Part shown: piece after piece, positions 7,848 through 15,223 of the stretch
How positions within the stretch are numbered: the stretch's first letter is position 1
Layout of the letters: every line of letters begins with the position of its first letter
NCBI GenBank assembly: GCA_000434035.1
Contig: FR893511.1
Coordinates: forward strand, 1-37,374
Reading direction: 5' to 3'
Source: Clostridium sp. CAG:452
Lineage (GTDB): Bacteria > Bacillota > Clostridia > TANB77 > CAG-508
DNA length: 37,374 nt
Position numbers and translations under genes: made by a program
Notes under the pieces: model-generated
What the model was told of the DNA's origin: nothing
Databases searched by the model: none
What the model saw: the letters and a program-made list of their open reading frames with translations, nothing else

Positions 7848-8522
7848 ATGTCGACTTTTTATGCTATTATTTCATCATTTTGGTTTGAAGTTTTAATTAG
7901 GCTTATTTTAGGTTTTTTGTTAGCAGGCTTTATTGGTGCAGAAAGAGAATCTGTAAATAAACCTGCTGGCTTTAAAACGCACTCTCTTATTGGAGTAAGT
8001 GCAGTACTTATAATGCTTTGTGGTGAATATTTAAGCAACAATTATTCTGTTGATGCATCTAGAATACCAGCTCAATTACTTTCTGGTATTGGATTTATTG
8101 GTGCTGGTACTATTTTAAGAGATGGCTTTAATGTAAAGGGATTAACTACCGCATCTAGTTTACTTGCAGTTACTTGTATTGGTCTTAGTATTGGCGCAGG
8201 ATTTTATATTGGTGGAATTGTTGGAACAGTACTTGTATATATTATTCTTTCTCATTCTCACAATTTATCTGAAACATTAGACCATTTTAATAATGTTTCT
8301 TTAACTCTTACTGTTAAGGATTATAGAAATACTTTACCTGAAATACAAAAAATATTAGATAAATATAGTATTAATATTAAAAAAATAAAAAATGGTCAAC
8401 CAAATGAAGAAAATATAACTGATATTCAATTATTTTTCAGATACCATAAGGACGTAAATATAAATTCTGTTTTTACAGAAATTTCTGGTTTAGAAAATGT
8501 AACTGATTTGGAGGAAGGATAG
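7848..8522 (+). CDS. MgtC/SapB family membrane protein
   Basis: A 224-residue protein with an N-terminal MgtC membrane domain (about 1-135) and a soluble C-terminal ACT-like domain (about 145-224). Family signatures are LLAGFIGAERESVNKPAGFKTH, LSGIGFIGAGTILRDG and VKGLTTASSLLAV. MgtC proteins are tied to survival in low magnesium; several regulate the F-type ATPase. This form is close to the common MgtC/YhiD group. A strong AAGGAGG lies 7 bases before the ATG. The stop overlaps the hairpin that ends transcription. Confidence 0.9.
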   Translation: MSTFYAIISSFWFEVLIRLILGFLLAGFIGAERESVNKPAGFKTHSLIGVSAVLIMLCGEYLSNNYSVDASRIPAQLLSGIGFIGAGTILRDGFNVKGLTTASSLLAVTCIGLSIGAGFYIGGIVGTVLVYIILSHSHNLSETLDHFNNVSLTLTVKDYRNTLPEIQKILDKYSINIKKIKNGQPNEENITDIQLFFRYHKDVNINSVFTEISGLENVTDLEEG

Positions 8523-8538
8523 AGTAAAGCTCTATCCT
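8516..8538 (+). terminator. Terminator of the mgtC-like gene
   Basis: The stem AGGATAGAG/CTCTATCCT (8516-8524 and 8530-8538) with loop TAAAG is followed by GTTTTGCTT on the plus strand. It spans the stop codons of both convergent genes; the minus strand has no T run after it. Confidence 0.7.
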
Positions 8539-9263
8539 GTTTTGCTTAATATATCCTTTTTCATTTTGTTCATAATTTTCTTTTCCAATCTTGATATATA
8601 ACTTTGCGAAATTCCTAGCATATCTGCCACTTCTTTTTGTGTTTTTTCTGTTCCACTAATAAAACCAAATCTTAATTCCATAATATTTTTCTCTCTATTA
8701 CTTAGTTTTTCTATTGAGGCTTTTAGTAATACTTTATCCACTTCGTCTTCTATTCCTCTAGAAGTAATATCTGGTTCTGTTCCCAAAATGTCTGAAAGCA
8801 GTAATTCATTTCCATCACCATCTTGATTAAGTGGCTCATCTATTGATATTTCACCTTTTATTCTGTTACTTCTTCTTAGATACATTAAGATTTCATTTTC
8901 TATACATCTAGAAGCATAGGTAGCAAGTTTTATGTTTTTACTTATATTAAATGTATTTATTGCTTTCATTAATCCTATTGTTCCAATTGATATTAAATCT
9001 TCTATTCCTACACCTGTATTTTCGAATTTTTTAGCAATATATACTACCAATCTTAGGTTCCTTTCTACTAAGATTTGTCTTGCTTCTAAATCCTTATTTT
9101 CTAGTTTAATTAATAATTCTTCCTCTTCATCCGAACTTAATGGCGGAGGTAATTTTTGACTACCTGCTATATAAAAAATCGGCAGATTTTCTATTTCCTC
9201 ATTGTTTAAATATTTAACATAGATTGTACTAATTTTAGATTTTAACAGTTCTAATATGTTCAT
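8532..9263 (-). CDS. sigE: Pro-sigma-E, mother-cell sporulation sigma factor
   Basis: RNA polymerase sigma factor E (243 residues), first sigma of the mother cell, made as an inactive precursor. The pro-region ends near the FYIAGSQKLPPPLS site cleaved by SpoIIGA. The core shows region 2 (NLRLVVYIAKKFENTGVGIEDLISIGTIGLMKA, ATYASRCIENEILMYLRR, the latter two being close to Bacillus SigE) and region 4 with a helix-turn-helix (QKEVADMLGISQSYISRLEK). Two ATGs are possible: 9272 is only 2 bases after AGGAGG, 9263 is 11 after it; I prefer 9263. The start lies inside the end of spoIIGA (29-base overlap), the classic spoIIG operon arrangement. Confidence 0.95.
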   Translation of the reverse strand: MNILELLKSKISTIYVKYLNNEEIENLPIFYIAGSQKLPPPLSSDEEEELLIKLENKDLEARQILVERNLRLVVYIAKKFENTGVGIEDLISIGTIGLMKAINTFNISKNIKLATYASRCIENEILMYLRRSNRIKGEISIDEPLNQDGDGNELLLSDILGTEPDITSRGIEDEVDKVLLKASIEKLSNREKNIMELRFGFISGTEKTQKEVADMLGISQSYISRLEKKIMNKMKKDILSKTG

Positions 9264-10159
9264 TCTCTTCATTTCCTCCTTTGTTTTCTAAAAGTTCTAG
9301 ACCTATTAGTGCTCTATATTTTCCTGTTTTGCTTAAAGAGCCATCATATATACCTATTATTATATTTTTTATAAATACTACATCTTCTTGTGTATTTACT
9401 GTTAGTCCATCTGCTTTTATTCCTATTAGCATTCCATTTTCTTTCCCTAATGACATAAATGGTATTAGTCTTATTTTTGATAGGTACTCTCCTAAATCTA
9501 TTTCTTTCCCTTCTATAATATTTGATAGATTGTTTAATATTTTTTCTGGTATTACTCCTTTTAATACGTCTTTTTCTACAACTGCTACTGGTATTTTTGT
9601 AATTGGTTCCTTTAAAAAGTTTCCTGTATCTAGTATTGCTTTTGTATACACACTATTTGAGTTTATATTTATTTTGATATTGCAAAGCATGTCTTTTTTG
9701 CTTAATTTTCCTTTTATGTTTTTAAATGCTGTTGTTATAATAATAAATCCAACCATTCCTCCTGCTAGTACAATTTTTATTGGATATGTACCAATTAACA
9801 CACCGTTTTTCCATTAATATGTTTTGTGGACTTACAAAATATAAAAGTGCAAAAGCCACTCCTCCAAATGTAAATGAAGTTAAATAAAATATTATAAACT
9901 CTTTAAAAAACAATTTTATATTTAATGGTTTGAATGCAATATATACCATGGCAATAGAAAGTATTATTTTTAAAAATATGCTGGAACATATTTCCAGTAC
10001 TGATATATATGAAAGTACTGCATAAACACTTCCTATACTACTAGCTACAAGGGTTCTAATTATTTTTTTTGGTGCTTTTATAATTATTCCAGTTGCAAAT
10101 ATAATAATATAATTCATAAATAAATTTTCTAAAAAAATTATATCTATATATATGGTCAA
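9235..10159 (-). CDS. spoIIGA: SpoIIGA, pro-sigma-E processing protease, +1 shift at CGG
   Basis: This is a membrane aspartic protease that activates pro-sigma-E at the sporulation septum. The N-terminal half (1-130) has five hydrophobic segments and begins with the family's TIYIDIIFLENLFMNYIIIF. The C-terminal protease domain has the catalytic motif LDTGNFLKEPITKIPV with Asp177. The two halves are in different frames: the first runs out after 9805, the second continues from 9802. At 9803-9805 the codons are GAA AAA CGG TGT; skipping the C gives MEKGVLIGTYPIK and a 307-residue protein, close to the 309 of Bacillus subtilis. The start is TTG at 10159 behind GAGGTGA; the longer ORF from 10186 reads through this site. 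It overlaps sigE. Confidence 0.9.
9803..9805 (-). other. In-frame CGG, inferred +1 shift site (spoIIGA)
   Basis: The codons read ATG GAA AAA CGG TGT. Skipping the C gives AAA GGT GTG TTA ATT GGT (KGVLIG), joining the membrane half to the protease half. It lies in the linker just before the last membrane segment. Confidence 0.78.
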
Positions 10160-10375
10160 TAGGTCACCTCGTATTCTTTTACACAAATTACAGTTGTGAA
10201 TACTAATCTGTGCTAAATATTGTACTACTGTTTGTTTAAATAATGTGTCATTTTGTGAAGGCGAAAAAAAGAAATAATCTACTATTTTAGATTATTTCTT
10301 ATTCATTTTTATTTTAATAATTATTGTTTAGGAAAAATCGACTTTTCTTTTAGCGATTTTTAAGATTTTTCCTTA
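10160..10375. other. Intergenic region between ftsZ and spoIIGA
   Basis: This 216-base stretch holds the ftsZ terminator (10269-10300). A second, weaker hairpin (GGAAAAATC at 10331, GATTTTTCC at 10364) overlaps the end of ftsZ. The rest should contain the spoIIG promoter. I see no convincing sigma-A -10/-35 pair and no perfect Spo0A box there. Confidence 0.5.
10269..10300 (-). terminator. Terminator of ftsAZ
   Basis: A perfect 13-bp stem AAGAAATAATCTA (10269-10281 and 10288-10300) with a 6-base loop is followed on the minus strand by seven T residues. It separates ftsAZ from spoIIGA-sigE. Confidence 0.87.
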
Positions 10376-11497
10376 TTATTTATTTCCTTTTTTTCTTAAG
10401 AAAGAAGGTATGTCTAAATCATTTTGATTGTCTTTATTTTCTACTGGAGTTGGTATTGAGTTTATTTTTTTATTCCATGTATTTGTTACTAAGTTTTCAA
10501 CTCCTATGCTTGAAATTGGTGGTTCTTGTTGTTCAAAACCTGTTGCGATAACTGTAATTGAAATTTCATCTCCTAAGTTTTCGTCTGTAACTACACCAAA
10601 TATAATATTTGCTTCTGGATCAACACTTCTTTGTACTAATTCTGCTGCTGTATTTGCTTCTTGTAATCCTAAATCGTTTCCACCTGTAATGTTTATTATA
10701 ACTCCTCTTGCTCCTTCTATTGATGTTTCTAGTAATGGACTTTGAATAGCTTGTTTCGCAGCATCTTCTGCTCTGTTTTCTCCACTTGCTCTACCAATTC
10801 CCATGTGTGCCATACCTGTATTTAACATTACTGCTTTAACGTCAGCAAAGTCTAAGTTAATTAGTCCTGGTACAGAAATTAAGTCTGATATACCTTGAAC
10901 ACCTTGTCTTAAAACGTCATCAGCCATTTTAAATGCTTCTACAATTGATGTTCTTCTATCAATAATTTGTAACAATTTATCATTTGGTATTACAACTAAT
11001 GTATCTACTTTTTCTTTTAAGTTTGCAATTCCTTTTTCTGCTTGAGTAAGTCTTTTCTTTCCTTCAAATGTAAATGGTTTTGTTACAACACCTATTGTTA
11101 ATATTCCTAATTCTTTTGCTGCTGCTGCAACTATTGGAGCTGCTCCTGTTCCTGTTCCGCCTCCCATTCCGGCTGTAACGAATACCATATCTGCTCCTCT
11201 TAACATTTCAGCAATTTCAGCTTTGCTTTCTTCTGCTGCTTGCATACCGATTTCTGGATTTGCTCCTGCTCCAAGTCCTCTTGTTAGTTTTTCTCCTATT
11301 TGAATTTTAGAACTTGCTTTTGATAATTGAAGAGCTTGTCTATCTGTATTTATTGCTATAAATTCTACACCTTTAATTCCTGATTCAATCATTCTATTTA
11401 TAGCATTATTTCCTGCTCCTCCTACACCTATAACTTTTATTGTTGCCGTTCCGTCCATCATGTAATTATTGTTTTCATCGTAATCTGTTTCCATCAT
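10376..11497 (-). CDS. ftsZ: Cell-division GTPase FtsZ
   Basis: Tubulin-like GTPase (373 residues) that forms the Z ring at mid-cell and, in sporulation, the polar septum. It has the nucleotide loop VIGVGGAGNNAINRM (about 23-37), the tubulin signature GMGGGTGTGAAPIVA (about 105-119), and the T7 catalytic loop with NLDFADVKAVM. A variable linker follows, and the C-terminal peptide DIPSFLRKK binds FtsA and other partners. The ATG at 11497 lies 9 bases after AGGAGG; a second ATG follows immediately. It is the second gene of the ftsA-ftsZ operon and ends at a strong terminator. Confidence 0.97.
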   Translation of the reverse strand: MMETDYDENNNYMMDGTATIKVIGVGGAGNNAINRMIESGIKGVEFIAINTDRQALQLSKASSKIQIGEKLTRGLGAGANPEIGMQAAEESKAEIAEMLRGADMVFVTAGMGGGTGTGAAPIVAAAAKELGILTIGVVTKPFTFEGKKRLTQAEKGIANLKEKVDTLVVIPNDKLLQIIDRRTSIVEAFKMADDVLRQGVQGISDLISVPGLINLDFADVKAVMLNTGMAHMGIGRASGENRAEDAAKQAIQSPLLETSIEGARGVIINITGGNDLGLQEANTAAELVQRSVDPEANIIFGVVTDENLGDEISITVIATGFEQQEPPISSIGVENLVTNTWNKKINSIPTPVENKDNQNDLDIPSFLRKKGNK

Positions 11498-11594
11498 AGT
11501 GTTAATCCTCCTTCATTTTTGGGTTTGGAATTTTAAAGTTATTTTCGCACTTCTTTCTTATTCCAAATATATTTTTTTAAAATTTAAAACTTAA

Positions 11595-12824
11595 TTATGA
11601 ATAGAAAAATTCTTTTATTCTTTCTAAAATATTTCTAAATATATTTTCATCAGATACTGTGTCAATACTGCTAGAAACAGTCTTTGCAAATGGTCTTGAT
11701 GCAATATATTTAATTAATGCATAGCTAGATCTATAATTGGGTTTTATTGTACTTACTAGTCTTCCAGTTGATATTTTAACAGGTATATTTAATGTTATTT
11801 TTCCTGCTACATCGCTTTTATTTATATTTGTTATTCCTTGACCTGTTAGTACAACATTATTTATATTTGATTTTACTCCTGCATTTGTTATATCTTTATT
11901 TACTAATGAGAACATTTCTTCTACTCTTGCTTCTATTACTTCTATTAGCTCTGAGCTTTTTATTGTTTTTGTTCTCTCTTCGCCTTTATATGTATTTAAA
12001 ATTATGTCTGTATCGTTATCTATAAATGATTTTAATGCTAATCCATATTGTTTTTTTAATCTATCTGCTTCTTCTTCTGTTATATTAAAAACATAAGCAA
12101 TATCTGATGTAATATTATCTCCACCTAAAGGAATTGTATTTGTATAAATAAAAGTATTTCCTTCAAACACACCTATGTCTGTATTTCCTGCTCCAATATC
12201 TAATATCATTACATTATCTGTTAATTCATTTTTGTCTAGCACAAGTCCTCTTTCAGAAAGTACATTTGGAACTATTCCATCTATTTCTATACCTGCTTTT
12301 TTAAGAACACTTGTTAATTGTTTTACATATTCTTTATCTGCTAATATAACTTGTCCTTTTACTGTAAATGATGAACTTAGGCTTCCTACTGGATCGTCTA
12401 TCATTCTACCATTGTCTAATATAAATTGATTTGCAATAATATCTATTAAAACTTGATTTTCTGGTATATCAATATCTCTAACTTGCATTATTGCAGATGT
12501 GACATCTCTTGTTGATATTCCAGCATATTTATCTTTTGCTTCTTTTACAATACTATTTTGTACAATTGTAACGTATTTACCTGGTATTGTAACATAAGCT
12601 GAATGTATTTTTATATTCGCTTCTTCTTCTGCAGATTTTATTGTTTTTGCAACTGCAGCAGCTATTTCTTCTTCATCTGTGATTTTTGATTTTTTCATTC
12701 CAAAGCATTTGCATTCACTTGTTGCTATAACTTCAATTTGATTAAAGCTATTAACTTCGCCAACGCTTGTATTCACTTTGGATGTTCCTATGTCGATACC
12801 TACAATTATATCACCGATTGCCAA
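11595..12824 (-). CDS. ftsA: Cell-division protein FtsA
   Basis: Actin-fold protein (409 residues) that ties FtsZ filaments to the membrane. The first phosphate loop is VGIDIGTSKVNTSVGE. A second nucleotide motif, ILDIGAGNTDIGVF, comes after the SHS2 (1C) domain. The C-terminus NIFRNILERIKEFFYS is the amphipathic membrane-targeting helix. The start is probably TTG at 12824, 6 bases after GGAGGAG. That gives MAIGDIIVGIDIGT, the usual family N-terminus. An in-frame ATG at 12839 would overlap the Shine-Dalgarno site. A promoter and three 11-bp repeats lie upstream. Confidence 0.94.
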   Translation of the reverse strand: MAIGDIIVGIDIGTSKVNTSVGEVNSFNQIEVIATSECKCFGMKKSKITDEEEIAAAVAKTIKSAEEEANIKIHSAYVTIPGKYVTIVQNSIVKEAKDKYAGISTRDVTSAIMQVRDIDIPENQVLIDIIANQFILDNGRMIDDPVGSLSSSFTVKGQVILADKEYVKQLTSVLKKAGIEIDGIVPNVLSERGLVLDKNELTDNVMILDIGAGNTDIGVFEGNTFIYTNTIPLGGDNITSDIAYVFNITEEEADRLKKQYGLALKSFIDNDTDIILNTYKGEERTKTIKSSELIEVIEARVEEMFSLVNKDITNAGVKSNINNVVLTGQGITNINKSDVAGKITLNIPVKISTGRLVSTIKPNYRSSYALIKYIASRPFAKTVSSSIDTVSDENIFRNILERIKEFFYS

Positions 12825-12867
12825 GACAAACTCCTCCATTTTTACAGTATATTTTTTTACTGCTACT

Positions 12868-12896
12868 AGAATATTATATTTTAGGTAAAAAGTCAA
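12868..12896 (-). promoter_or_regulatory. Promoter of ftsAZ
   Basis: On the minus strand TTGACT (12891-12896) is followed by a 17-base spacer and TATTCT (12868-12873). The -10 is imperfect, which fits a promoter that needs an activator; tandem repeats lie 12 bases upstream of the -35. Confidence 0.65.
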
Positions 12897-12908
12897 TAGA
12901 AAATGTTA

Positions 12909-12941
12909 CATTTTTGTAATATTTTCGTAACGTTTTCGTAA
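12909..12941. repeat. Three tandem 11-bp repeats upstream of the ftsA promoter
   Basis: On the plus strand the units are CATTTTTGTAA, TATTTTCGTAA and CGTTTTCGTAA, exactly contiguous. On the minus strand each unit begins TTAC(G/A)AAAA. A period of 11 puts the units on one face of the helix. They are placed where an activator or repressor of ftsAZ would bind. The regulator is unknown. Confidence 0.65.
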
Positions 12942-12949
12942 TAATAAAA

Positions 12950-13001
12950 GTCAGACATTAGAACCTGTAAAAATTGTTTTCCTAAGAGTTCTATCTCTGA
13001 C
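12950..13001 (-). terminator. Bipartite hairpin after femX, possible terminator
   Basis: GTCAGA...TAGAAC (12950-12964) pairs with GTTCTA...TCTGAC (12988-13001), giving two 6-bp helices separated by a small internal loop, with a 23-base apical loop. On the minus strand it is followed by TTTTATTATTA. It may end the murF-to-femX operon. Confidence 0.45.
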
Positions 13002-13010
13002 CATTTATCA

Positions 13011-14054
13011 TTATTTATTTTTCAAGTAGCCGATTTTTCTATATATATATGACATCGCTTTAAATAAATTATTTACTATTGGGTTAAATATTATATAAAT
13101 TTCTCCTATAAATTCTGTAAAGTCTGGATTAAATCCTTTTTTAAATTTATATACCCCATAAGAATCTGAATGTTCATCTTTAAATCCTGAAATTCCTCTA
13201 AAGTCATATACATCACATTTATTTTCTAATGCCCATTTTATCATTTCCCATTGTAGTAAATAGTTAGGCATTAAATTTCTTTTTTCATTTTTGCTTCCAC
13301 CGTATAAATACCAAACTTTATTTCCATATAGTATAGGCATTGTTGCAGCAATAACTTCTCCTTCATATTCTGCTAACATTATTCTAACATGTTCTGGTCC
13401 AAGGCAGTCATAAATTTTTTCATAATATTCAATGCTTCTAATTATAAAGTTATCTCTGCTTCCAGTTTCTTTCATTGTTTTATAAAATTCTGGTAAATCT
13501 TCTTTTGTTCCAACTCTTACAGTAACGCCTTTTCTTGCTGATAATCTAATGTTGTATCTAGTTTTTTGATGAAATGATTGTAACACTTCCTCTTCTGTTT
13601 TATTTGTTAGATTTAACCTGAATACATATTTAGGTTGTATTACATCATTTACACTTTTAATATTTTGTTTTACTTTTATTCCAGCCTCTTTTATTATTCT
13701 TTTAAACTCTTCGTCATCTACTAAAACATCTGGATCTGCTCTAAATATAAATGCTTTATATTTTTTTGCAATTTTTCTAATTTCATCTGCTAACTCTTTA
13801 ATTATTTTTTCATTATATATATCACATATTGGTCCTCTTGGTGCATACATTATATATCTGTTTAAAACAGGAACTTTCCTTAATAGCACACTTAAGTATG
13901 CATTTATTTTACCATTTTCGTCATGTAATATAATCTCTTCATGTTTCCACTCTAATTTTACTTTTGCCCATTCTGGAGATTGTAAAAAGTGAGCTCTTTC
14001 ATGTTTTGTAATAAATTCTTCTATTTCTTTTCTTTCTTTTGAATCAGTTTCCAA
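13011..14054 (-). CDS. FemAB/FemX-type peptidoglycan bridge aminoacyltransferase
   Basis: A 347-residue FemABX-family enzyme, which adds amino acids from aminoacyl-tRNA to the lipid-II stem peptide. It is made of two GNAT-like halves: the first has FLQSPEWAKVKLEWKHE and YAPRGPICD; the second has RYNIRLSARKGVTVRVG, DNFIIRSIEYYEKIYD, YLYGGSKNEKRNLMPNYLLQWEMIKWA and YDFRGISGFKD. The long coiled-coil arm of FemA is absent, as in FemX. The start is TTG at 14054, 9 bases after GAGGTGA. It comes last in a co-oriented run with prfA, yhaN-like, ddl and murF. The amino acid it adds cannot be told. Confidence 0.9.
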   Translation of the reverse strand: METDSKERKEIEEFITKHERAHFLQSPEWAKVKLEWKHEEIILHDENGKINAYLSVLLRKVPVLNRYIMYAPRGPICDIYNEKIIKELADEIRKIAKKYKAFIFRADPDVLVDDEEFKRIIKEAGIKVKQNIKSVNDVIQPKYVFRLNLTNKTEEEVLQSFHQKTRYNIRLSARKGVTVRVGTKEDLPEFYKTMKETGSRDNFIIRSIEYYEKIYDCLGPEHVRIMLAEYEGEVIAATMPILYGNKVWYLYGGSKNEKRNLMPNYLLQWEMIKWALENKCDVYDFRGISGFKDEHSDSYGVYKFKKGFNPDFTEFIGEIYIIFNPIVNNLFKAMSYIYRKIGYLKNK

Positions 14055-14105
14055 TCTTATATTTCACCTCATATTTTTGCAGTTTTCTGGATTGTTTTTC
14101 CAACA

Positions 14106-15161
14106 TTATTCACCTTTTAATTTTTCTGCTCTGTCTGCTGCAATTAGATTGTCTATCATTTCATCTAATCCACCATTTAAGAAATTTTCCATTTGATATA
14201 TACTCATTCCTATTCTGTGGTCTGTGATTCTTCCTTGTGGGTAGTTATATGTTCTTATCTTTTCACTTCTATCTCCACTACCAACTTGTGATTTTCTTTC
14301 GTTTGCAAGTTCTGCGTCTTGTTTTGCTTTTTCTTGTTCATATATTCTGGATTTTAATAATCTCATTGCATACTCTCTATTTTGAGTTTGTGATCTTTCT
14401 GTTTGACATTCTGCTACTATTCCTGTTGGTTCATGTATTAATCTTACTGCTGATGATGTTTTATTTACATGTTGTCCACCTGCCCCAGATGCTCTAAACA
14501 CTTCCATTTTTACATCTGCTGGATTTATTTCTATTTCTACATCTTCTACAACTGGCAATACTGCAACTGTTGCTGTTGATGTATGAATTCTTCCACTGCT
14601 TTCTGTATCTGGAACTCTTTGAACTCTATGAACTCCACTTTCGAATTTTAGTCTACTATATGCACCTTTACCTGTAACCATAAATGTTATTTCTTTATAT
14701 CCGCCAAGTCCTGTTTCATTTTCATTAAGTACATCTATTTTCCAATGTCTATTTTCTGCATACATTGAGTACATTCTAAATAATGTTCCTGCAAATAATG
14801 CTGCTTCTTCTCCTCCAGCACCTGCCCTTATTTCGCAGATTATATTTTTATCGTCATCTGGATCTTTTGGAATTAATAATATTTTTAATTCTTCTTCTAT
14901 TTTAGGTAATTTTTCTTTTATTTCTTCTATTTCCATTTCTGCTAATTCTTTTAATTCTTTATCATTTAGCATTTCTTTTGCTTGTTCTAAATCTTTATTT
15001 GCTTTTTTGTACTCTCTATATTTTTCTACAACATCTACCATTGCAGCATGCTCTTTCATAAGTTTTTGCCACTCGCTTTGTCTTGCAATTACTTCTGGGT
15101 CACTAATTTTTTTACTAACCTCTTCAAACCTTTTCTCTACGTCTTCTAGTTTTTCAAACAT
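14106..15161 (-). CDS. prfA: Peptide chain release factor 1
   Basis: Release factor RF1 (351 residues) ends translation at UAA and UAG. It has the universal GGQ at 228-230 in FRASGAGGQHVNKTSSAVR and the RF1-type codon-recognition region HRVQRVPDTESSGRIHTSTATVAVLP. A coiled-coil domain forms the first 100 residues. The ATG at 15161 follows AAGGAGAG by 6 bases; an upstream in-frame extension to 15197 has no ribosome-binding site. The gene is intact, with no CGG codon in frame. It lies 62 bases after the yhaN-like gene. Confidence 0.97.
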   Translation of the reverse strand: MFEKLEDVEKRFEEVSKKISDPEVIARQSEWQKLMKEHAAMVDVVEKYREYKKANKDLEQAKEMLNDKELKELAEMEIEEIKEKLPKIEEELKILLIPKDPDDDKNIICEIRAGAGGEEAALFAGTLFRMYSMYAENRHWKIDVLNENETGLGGYKEITFMVTGKGAYSRLKFESGVHRVQRVPDTESSGRIHTSTATVAVLPVVEDVEIEINPADVKMEVFRASGAGGQHVNKTSSAVRLIHEPTGIVAECQTERSQTQNREYAMRLLKSRIYEQEKAKQDAELANERKSQVGSGDRSEKIRTYNYPQGRITDHRIGMSIYQMENFLNGGLDEMIDNLIAADRAEKLKGE

Positions 15162-15223
15162 ATATATCTCTCCTTTTAACCTAATTATTATACACAACTA
15201 TTGCAGATTTTTCAACTTACATT

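Noticed and set aside
10160..10268. Spo0A boxes or a sigma-A promoter with a long spacer for spoIIG
   Set aside because: Only imperfect partial matches (TTCACA, TGACAC) were seen, none good enough to report as a site.
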